Shown here in pieces: positions 4,845 through 8,575 of a stretch of DNA of 8,575 bases. Numbering within the stretch: the stretch's first letter is position 1; each line of letters starts with the position of its first letter. The notes below the pieces were generated by a model that had not been told where the DNA came from, did no database searches, and saw only the letters and a list, made by a program, of their open reading frames with translations. Source of the stretch: an uncultured Corynebacterium sp. Its GTDB lineage: Bacteria; Actinomycetota; Actinomycetes; Mycobacteriales; Mycobacteriaceae. The stretch spans positions 1-8,575 of the forward strand of contig CAMILJ010000085.1 of NCBI GenBank assembly GCA_946222625.1, written 5' to 3'. The translations under genes and the position numbers were made by a program.

Positions 4845-5787
4845 GAATTTTGCGTGCCTCCGCCACGATGGCGGAGTGACGCTTGCGGGCAGCAGCCGCT
4901 TCTTTTTTGTGCGCAGGGTCTTCCTTAAGACGCTGTTTTTCGGCTTTCTTTTCCTTCTTCTTTTCCTTAGCCCGCCAGCGGCGGATGCTGTCGCGCCGCT
5001 GTTCGTGGACGGCCTCCGGTAGGGGATAGCGGCGGTGCAGGATGAATTCGTATACCAAGGTCTGTACCAGGGTGAAGAGGTAGGAGCAGCCCCAGTAGAA
5101 GATGATGGTCACGGGGATCGGGCCATTCCAGGCCACTGACCACAACATCCAGGGGATGAGGACCACCATGAGCGCCATGAACCACAGCAAGCGGCGAGGG
5201 ATTTTTTCGTCGAAGAGCGTGGTGAGAAAGCCGCGGTAGAGCGTGATGAGCGTGTTGAGGGAGGTAAACACAAGTGCTGCCAGGAGCATCGGGAGGACCA
5301 AGTCGTGATGCTCGCGAGCGAAATCGGTGAGGGGGACGCCGAAGACGGTGGAGGTGCGGAAGGAGGAGACGTCGTCAAGCGTGAGCATCCCCACCGGTTC
5401 ATTCGCGGATCCTGAGACCCGAAGAACCACCTGGTAGAGGCCAATGAAGGCCGGAATGATGAGGAAAACCGGGAAACAACCCACCATGGGATTGTGCTGG
5501 AAGCGTTCCTTGAGCTCGCGTTGTTGGGTGAGGATGTCGACTGCCTCGTCGACCGAATCGGCCTGCGTGAGTTGCTCGTTGAGTTCGGTCATCTCCGGGC
5601 GCATGAGTGCGGCGATGCGGCCCTGTTTCACGGAGAGCCAATTCAGCGGAGCGATGATGCCGCGGACCGTGAGCACAAGGAAGACGATGGTGAGGATCCA
5701 CGCCATCGAGCCACTGAAAAGAGAACCAAAAAGCAAGTGCCACAGTTTCATGATTCCGGAGACCGGGTACATGAAGATATTGATCAT
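4801..5787 (-). CDS. YidC/Oxa1-family membrane protein insertase with long basic tail
   Basis: The 328-residue protein inserts proteins into the cytoplasmic membrane, alone or with SecYEG. It starts with a short amphipathic stretch, then a helix at about 28-48 carrying the conserved groove arginine (R42, VRGIIAPL). A cytoplasmic helical hairpin follows (about 52-98), then the family segment GCFPVFLIIPAFIGLYQVV (103-121), and further helices at about 163-184, 200-220 and 224-250. The C-terminal about 70 residues are very basic (RRWRAKEKKKEKK and onward), as in Oxa1-like proteins whose tails bind ribosomes. Lacking the rnpA/rpmH surroundings, it is probably a second YidC paralog rather than the oriC-linked one. 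The ribosome site AGAGGAG is 6 nt upstream of the ATG. It is divergent from the sortase gene (65-nt gap) and overlaps tetR by 44 nt tail to tail. Confidence 0.92.
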   Translation of the reverse strand: MINIFMYPVSGIMKLWHLLFGSLFSGSMAWILTIVFLVLTVRGIIAPLNWLSVKQGRIAALMRPEMTELNEQLTQADSVDEAVDILTQQRELKERFQHNPMVGCFPVFLIIPAFIGLYQVVLRVSGSANEPVGMLTLDDVSSFRTSTVFGVPLTDFAREHHDLVLPMLLAALVFTSLNTLITLYRGFLTTLFDEKIPRRLLWFMALMVVLIPWMLWSVAWNGPIPVTIIFYWGCSYLFTLVQTLVYEFILHRRYPLPEAVHEQRRDSIRRWRAKEKKKEKKAEKQRLKEDPAHKKEAAAARKRHSAIVAEARKILKSNSQQEAPTEAE

Positions 5788-5840
5788 CGCCTACTCCTCT
5801 TTCTGCAGGGTGATGGGGCACTTACACGTTACCGGGAGGC

Positions 5841-5846
5841 TAAGGT
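5841..5846 (+). promoter_or_regulatory. Possible -10 / start-site context of the sortase gene
   Basis: TAAGGT lies 6 nt before the ATG at 5853, which would give a leaderless transcript. The same bases include AAGG, which could serve as a weak ribosome site 7 nt from the ATG, and GGGAGG at 5834-5839 is 13 nt away. TTACC (5829-5833) and GGTAA (5844-5848) form a small inverted repeat around it. An out-of-frame ATG at 5848 leads only to a 13-codon frame. Leaderless and led starts cannot be told apart here. Confidence 0.35.
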
Positions 5847-5852
5847 AATGGT

Positions 5853-6611
5853 ATGCCCCACCCCACCGCGCGCACTCGGCCGACCGTAGGGACCGTCATC
5901 GGTGAGCTTATGCTGACGGCCGGCGTGCTTCTGCTGCTTTTTGCTTTTTATGAGTCTTATTGGACAAACATTGAGTCTGGTCACAAGCAGGACCAAGCCA
6001 ATGAGACGCTGCAGGAAGAGTGGCACAACCCACGCGGAGCGGGCCATGCTCCGAAGCTCGGTGAGGCTTTTGCGCGCCTTTATATTCCGGCCTTCGGCTC
6101 GGACTTTGCGTTCGCGGTTCTCGAAGGCACCGATGAAGACGATTTGTTGCGCGGACCGGGGCACTATACCGACACGCAGATGCCCGGTGAGACAGGCAAT
6201 TTTGCCGTGGCCGGGCACCGTGTGGGCAAAGGCGCCCCCTTCAATGACCTGGGAAACCTGCAGACCTGTGATGCCATCGTCATCGAAACCGCGACGGACT
6301 GGATTACCTACCGCGTGCTGCCTATCGAGGGGGCTGCCGGGGAGTGCTTCAGCCCCGAGCAGCAAGCCAAGCCGGAATACCAGACTGTCCAGGGCCGCCA
6401 TATCACGCTGCCGGGTGATGTGAGTGTGCTCCAGCCGATCCCCGGGGCCGAGGGGATCGAACCGAGTGAATCCCTACTCACCCTCACCACCTGCCACCCG
6501 CAGTTCTCCAACGCAGAGCGCATGATCATCCACGCCATGGAGACTGATCGAGAGGCTAAAGCACCCGGCTCAGATGAGAACGACCGCCCCGCTGTCTTGG
6601 AGGAGAACTAA
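5853..6611 (+). CDS. srtF: Class E sortase, probable housekeeping sortase
   Basis: The 252-residue membrane-anchored transpeptidase joins LPXTG-like surface proteins to the cell wall. One N-terminal helix (about 13-33) anchors it with the catalytic domain outside. The catalytic triad is clear: His122 in VAGHR, Cys214 in TLTTCHP and Arg223 in NAERMI. The TLTTCHP and Y-I-P (77-79) motifs and the lack of pilin genes nearby fit class E, the housekeeping type of high-GC Gram-positives that usually prefers LAXTG signals. The symbol follows C. diphtheriae srtF, which from memory lies close to hrrSA, as here; orthology was not tested. It is translationally coupled (TAATG) to the next small gene. It ends in an acidic tail of about 25 residues beyond the fold. 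Confidence 0.92.
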   Translation: MPHPTARTRPTVGTVIGELMLTAGVLLLLFAFYESYWTNIESGHKQDQANETLQEEWHNPRGAGHAPKLGEAFARLYIPAFGSDFAFAVLEGTDEDDLLRGPGHYTDTQMPGETGNFAVAGHRVGKGAPFNDLGNLQTCDAIVIETATDWITYRVLPIEGAAGECFSPEQQAKPEYQTVQGRHITLPGDVSVLQPIPGAEGIEPSESLLTLTTCHPQFSNAERMIIHAMETDREAKAPGSDENDRPAVLEEN

Positions 6612-6763
6612 TGTATCGCGCACTCTGGAACCTGTTGCCCGGCCCCACCGCGGTCAAGGCGGTATTGGCGCTGGCCCTTGCCGTAGGGGTTTTCTTCCTG
6701 CTCATGGAGGTGATTTTCCCCTGGGTAGCGGCGCAGATGCCCTATAATGACGTCGCTGTTTAG
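6611..6763 (+). CDS. 50-aa single-pass membrane protein coupled to sortase
   Basis: The ATG overlaps the sortase stop (TAATG at 6609-6613), so it is the second gene of the operon and is probably translated by re-initiation. The product begins MYRALWNLLPGPTAVK, has one helix (about 15-36, AVLALALAVGVFFLLMEVIF) and ends PWVAAQMPYNDVAV. From memory, very similar small proteins (LPGP near the start, PFNDV-T-V type end) accompany class E sortases in other actinobacteria, so it is a conserved partner rather than a chance frame. A role in sortase assembly or localisation is a guess. Its stop is followed by the hairpin at 6773-6799. Confidence 0.82.
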   Translation: MYRALWNLLPGPTAVKAVLALALAVGVFFLLMEVIFPWVAAQMPYNDVAV

Positions 6764-6772
6764 CCCTTTACA

Positions 6773-6799
6773 CGCTTAGGTGTTTTACAGACCTAAGCG
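6773..6799. terminator. Hairpin between convergent sortase operon and lipoprotein gene
   Basis: CGCTTAGGT (6773-6781) pairs perfectly with ACCTAAGCG (6791-6799) around the 9-nt loop GTTTTACAG. It lies 9 nt after the stop of the 50-aa gene and contains, in its loop, the TAA stop (complement of 6785-6787) of the minus-strand lipoprotein gene. It is well placed to end transcription from both sides, although neither strand has a long T-run after it. Confidence 0.65.
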
Positions 6800-7339
6800 G
6801 TTGATCGTTTCCTGAGCTATGAGCTGGGGCTTGAGAGTCTGCAGCTGGTTTGACCACACCACCACGGCATGGTTGCCCTTCTGGACGGCAAAGACCGAGT
6901 GATCCTCAAAGACGCCGCGCCCGCCGGACCACCCATCGAATTCGGCAAGCTCCGTATCCTCTACCGGTGCGGCCCAATCCACGACCGCGCGTGCCTCGTC
7001 GACGCTCGGCATCTGCCGAACCAGGACGGTAACCTGTGGTTCCTCGGGGTAGGACCAGAACACGCAAGCGGGGGTGCTAAAGCGCTTGTCGACGCCCCAC
7101 CGGGTCATCCTCTGCCCATTCGTATCAGCCACCCACTGGGTGTCCAGGTAGGGGCAGTCTTCCCAGTCGCTGACCTCGGCGGTAGCGTCCATGGGCAGGC
7201 CATCGCCTGAGTTTGTGTCGGGCGCGGGGCTGGCGGCCTGGGTGGTGGGGGCGGGCTCGGCTGCATCCGAACACCCCACCGCGGCAAAGCTTATGCCGAT
7301 CAGGCAGGCGGCGAGTGGGGGAAGTAGGCTGTGGCGCAT
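6785..7339 (-). CDS. Secreted lipoprotein, DUF2020-like
   Basis: The 184-residue product has a lipoprotein signal: MRHSLLPPLAACLIGISFAAVGC, with the lipidated Cys at 23 (lipobox AVGC, with Ala rather than Leu at -3). A Pro/Ala/Thr-rich linker (24-45) follows, then a globular domain with two further Cys (CPYLDTQW and PACVFW) that could form a disulfide. The domain pattern, with CPYLD near the start and EGWSGGRG-like DGWSGGRG later, resembles the DUF2020 lipoproteins of corynebacteria as I recall them; the function is unknown. I chose the ATG at 7339 over an in-frame ATG at 7471, because the longer form puts 44 residues before the signal peptide and runs across the kinase gene. TAATGT lies 7 nt upstream with no ribosome site. 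Being head-to-head with the sensor kinase, it may work with that system. Confidence 0.85.
   Translation of the reverse strand: MRHSLLPPLAACLIGISFAAVGCSDAAEPAPTTQAASPAPDTNSGDGLPMDATAEVSDWEDCPYLDTQWVADTNGQRMTRWGVDKRFSTPACVFWSYPEEPQVTVLVRQMPSVDEARAVVDWAAPVEDTELAEFDGWSGGRGVFEDHSVFAVQKGNHAVVVWSNQLQTLKPQLIAQETINRLGL
7325..7330 (+). promoter_or_regulatory. -10 box of leaderless promoter for the sensor kinase gene
   Basis: TAGGCT ends exactly 7 nt before the ATG at 7338 and there is no ribosome site in the gap (GGGGGAAG is 15 nt off), so a leaderless transcript is likely. The box lies inside the signal-peptide codons of the minus-strand lipoprotein gene. No clear -35. Confidence 0.5.
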
Positions 7340-8510
7340 GACGTCCACATTAGACCAGCGCTCGGTTGAATCGGATGCACTGCGCAACGGTATCCACGTC
7401 CTGACGGCGACGTTGCTGGTGGTGGCGATATTTATGACAGTGCGCCTGCCGCTGTGGCAGGGCGTGCTCAACCTGCTGCTGTTGGTCTCCTTCGCGGTGG
7501 TGTACTTCGGGGGCTCGGCCTATATGGAGACCCTACCGCGCATCGCGCGCTATGGCTGGATGGTAATCCTCACGGTCTTGTGGTTAGCGGATATAGCGGT
7601 GGCGCCCGCGGCCATCTACCTCGTGTTCTCTCTGTACTTTGTCTACCTCTATGTGCTGGAGATGATCCCCGGCATTATCTGCGTGCTCGCTGCTACGGCG
7701 GTGACCATCCTGGTGCAGGTACCGGGCGGGCTCTCCTTCGGCGGCATCATGGGCCCAGCGGTATCGGCACTGGTGACGATCGCCATTACCTATGCCTTCC
7801 GGGCGCTGAGCCGCATGAACCAGGAGTTGATGAAAACCCGGTCCCAGCTCGTGGAGTCAGAGCGCACGGCGGGCATGACTGCTGAACGCCAGCGCATCGC
7901 CCACGAGATCCACGACACGCTGGCCCAGGGCTTGTCTTCCATTCAGATGCTCCTGCATGCCGCTGACCGCGATCTTGCCAAGGAGGACATCCCCAAGGCT
8001 CAGGAACGCATCGAGCTGGCTCGGCGAACAGCGGCGGATAACCTCCACGAAGCGCGCGCCATGATTGCGGCGCTGCAGCCGGCGGCGTTGTCCGAAACCT
8101 CCTTGGGGGCGGCCATGACAAGGATGGCCGAGAATTTTGCGGCGACCGGTGGGCTCGACGTCTCGGTGGACGTAGAAGGCGATGCGCAACAGCTACCCAT
8201 GAAGGTGGAGGCCGCGTTGCTGCGGATCGCGCAGGGAGCGGTGGGGAACGTCGTCAAGCATGCCCACGCCACGAAGGCTCGGGTGACCGTGACGTATGCG
8301 CCGGACGAGGTGCGCGTGGACGTGGTGGATAACGGCCAAGGCTTTGATGTGGAGGCGGTGGAAAATAAACCGGCGGGGCTGGGCCACATTGGTCTATCTG
8401 CCATGCGCCGGCGCGCGGCGGAACTCGGCGGCGAGGTCGTGGTTGAATCCACGCCGGGAAGTGGCACGGCGGTCTCAGTTAGTGTGCCCTTAAACAACGA
8501 TGTAGATTAG
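7338..8510 (+). CDS. hrrS: NarL-type sensor histidine kinase, probable haem-responsive HrrS
   Basis: The 390-residue membrane kinase has five to six helices between about residues 19 and 157 with very short outer loops, suggesting sensing within the membrane. A short coiled linker (159-180) leads to a HisKA_3 dimer domain with ERQRIAHEIHDTLAQGL (phosphate-accepting His192). The C-terminal HATPase domain has the N box (VGNVVKHAHATK), the G1 box (DNGQGFD) and GLGHIGLSAMRRR. The start at 7338 (MTSTLDQRS) is preferred to upstream ATG/GTG codons because of the -10 box 7 nt before it. The response regulator follows after 36 nt. The HrrS call rests on membrane layout and on recalled C. diphtheriae order (srtF, lipoprotein, hrrS, hrrA); HrrSA controls haem oxygenase and haem synthesis genes. 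ChrS or another NarL-type kinase is the alternative. Confidence 0.9.
   Translation: MTSTLDQRSVESDALRNGIHVLTATLLVVAIFMTVRLPLWQGVLNLLLLVSFAVVYFGGSAYMETLPRIARYGWMVILTVLWLADIAVAPAAIYLVFSLYFVYLYVLEMIPGIICVLAATAVTILVQVPGGLSFGGIMGPAVSALVTIAITYAFRALSRMNQELMKTRSQLVESERTAGMTAERQRIAHEIHDTLAQGLSSIQMLLHAADRDLAKEDIPKAQERIELARRTAADNLHEARAMIAALQPAALSETSLGAAMTRMAENFAATGGLDVSVDVEGDAQQLPMKVEAALLRIAQGAVGNVVKHAHATKARVTVTYAPDEVRVDVVDNGQGFDVEAVENKPAGLGHIGLSAMRRRAAELGGEVVVESTPGSGTAVSVSVPLNNDVD
7347..7352 (-). promoter_or_regulatory. -10 box of leaderless promoter for the lipoprotein gene
   Basis: On the minus strand TAATGT lies exactly 7 nt upstream of the ATG at 7339, mirroring the plus-strand TAGGCT at the same distance. 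It lies inside codons 4-5 of the sensor kinase gene. No clear -35. Confidence 0.5.
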
Positions 8511-8546
8511 GAAATTGTCCACACCGTACCAATGAGGAGGAAGCCC

Positions 8547-8575
8547 GTGATTAGGGTCTTGCTTGCCGACGACCA
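8547..8575 (+). CDS. hrrA: Start of response regulator gene, cut by window end
   Basis: GTG at 8547 follows a strong ribosome site GAGGAGG (8534-8540) by 6 nt. The nine visible codons read MIRVLLADD, the first strand and acidic pair of a response-regulator receiver domain. It lies 36 nt after the kinase gene, with no promoter or terminator visible between, so both are likely one operon. A LuxR/NarL-type output domain is expected from the kinase class but is outside the window. The symbol depends on the kinase being HrrS. Confidence 0.75.

Noticed and set aside
4858..4876. CTCCGCC-ACGAT-GGCGGAG hairpin as terminator of tetR
   Set aside because: A perfect 7-bp stem but no T-run on either strand and it lies within yidC-type codons; more likely a consequence of GC-rich coding sequence.
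7191..7337. Upstream in-frame starts of the sensor kinase (for example at 7191)
   Set aside because: The extension is antisense to the lipoprotein coding region, has no membrane or sensor feature, and the -10 box 7 nt before 7338 fits a leaderless start.
7340..7471. 44-codon extension of the lipoprotein gene to an ATG at 7471
   Set aside because: It would place a hydrophilic stretch in front of a perfect lipoprotein signal peptide and cross the kinase gene.
1..8575. CRISPR array, tRNA/rRNA genes, intact insertion sequence or phage genes
   Set aside because: No regularly spaced repeats, no cloverleaf with CCA-type end, and no transposase, integrase or phage structural motif was seen on either strand.

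Overview
The window looks like a chromosomal segment of a Corynebacterium. The evidence is a high-GC, GC3-rich coding background from about 1740 onward, several genes whose start codon sits 6-8 nt after a TAnnnT -10 box with no Shine-Dalgarno (leaderless, typical of actinobacteria), a class E sortase paired with a tiny membrane protein, and a lipoprotein / sensor kinase / response regulator set. From memory, that last arrangement matches the srtF-to-hrrSA neighbourhood of C. diphtheriae (srtF DIP2272, hrrS DIP2268, hrrA DIP2267). The species assignment is inference; no database search was possible.

Left part (1-about 1740): visibly AT-richer than the rest (26 of 60 bases are G/C in 421-480, against 37 of 60 in 3241-3300). 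It holds a strong intrinsic terminator (57-90), an open but start-less reading frame on the minus strand (113-328) that reads like the C-terminal end of a lost gene, an 11-helix MFS-like transporter (364-1473) that lacks an obvious twelfth helix, and a gene-poor stretch with a possible 34-residue ORF and two perfect tight palindromes (1663-1680 and 1695-1714). This looks like an acquired or eroding accessory segment.

Middle part (1699-4844): a minus-strand RluA-type pseudouridine synthase is divergent from a 46-residue leaderless peptide gene. The two ATG codons overlap inside one CATG. The small gene is followed by a two-domain universal stress protein, a GlsB/YeaQ/YmgE small membrane protein, and a TetR regulator preceded by a 33-bp near-perfect inverted repeat that is probably its operator. 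This part reads as a stress and envelope maintenance block.

Right part (4801-8575): a stand-alone YidC/Oxa1 insertase with a long basic tail lies convergent to, and overlapping, tetR. It is divergent from the class E sortase operon (sortase plus a 50-aa membrane protein joined by TAATG). A bidirectional hairpin separates that operon from a convergent minus-strand lipoprotein gene. The lipoprotein gene is divergent from a NarL-type sensor kinase (likely HrrS), again with overlapping ATGs in a CATG. The start of the cognate response regulator is cut by the window end. Functionally this part concerns membrane protein insertion, sortase surface anchoring and probable haem-responsive signalling.

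The most unusual feature is architectural. Two separate divergent pairs (CATG at 2686-2689 and at 7337-7340) have zero intergenic space, with each gene's inferred leaderless promoter lying inside the other gene's first codons. I did not find a clearly new multi-gene system such as a CRISPR array, defence island or complete biosynthetic cluster.
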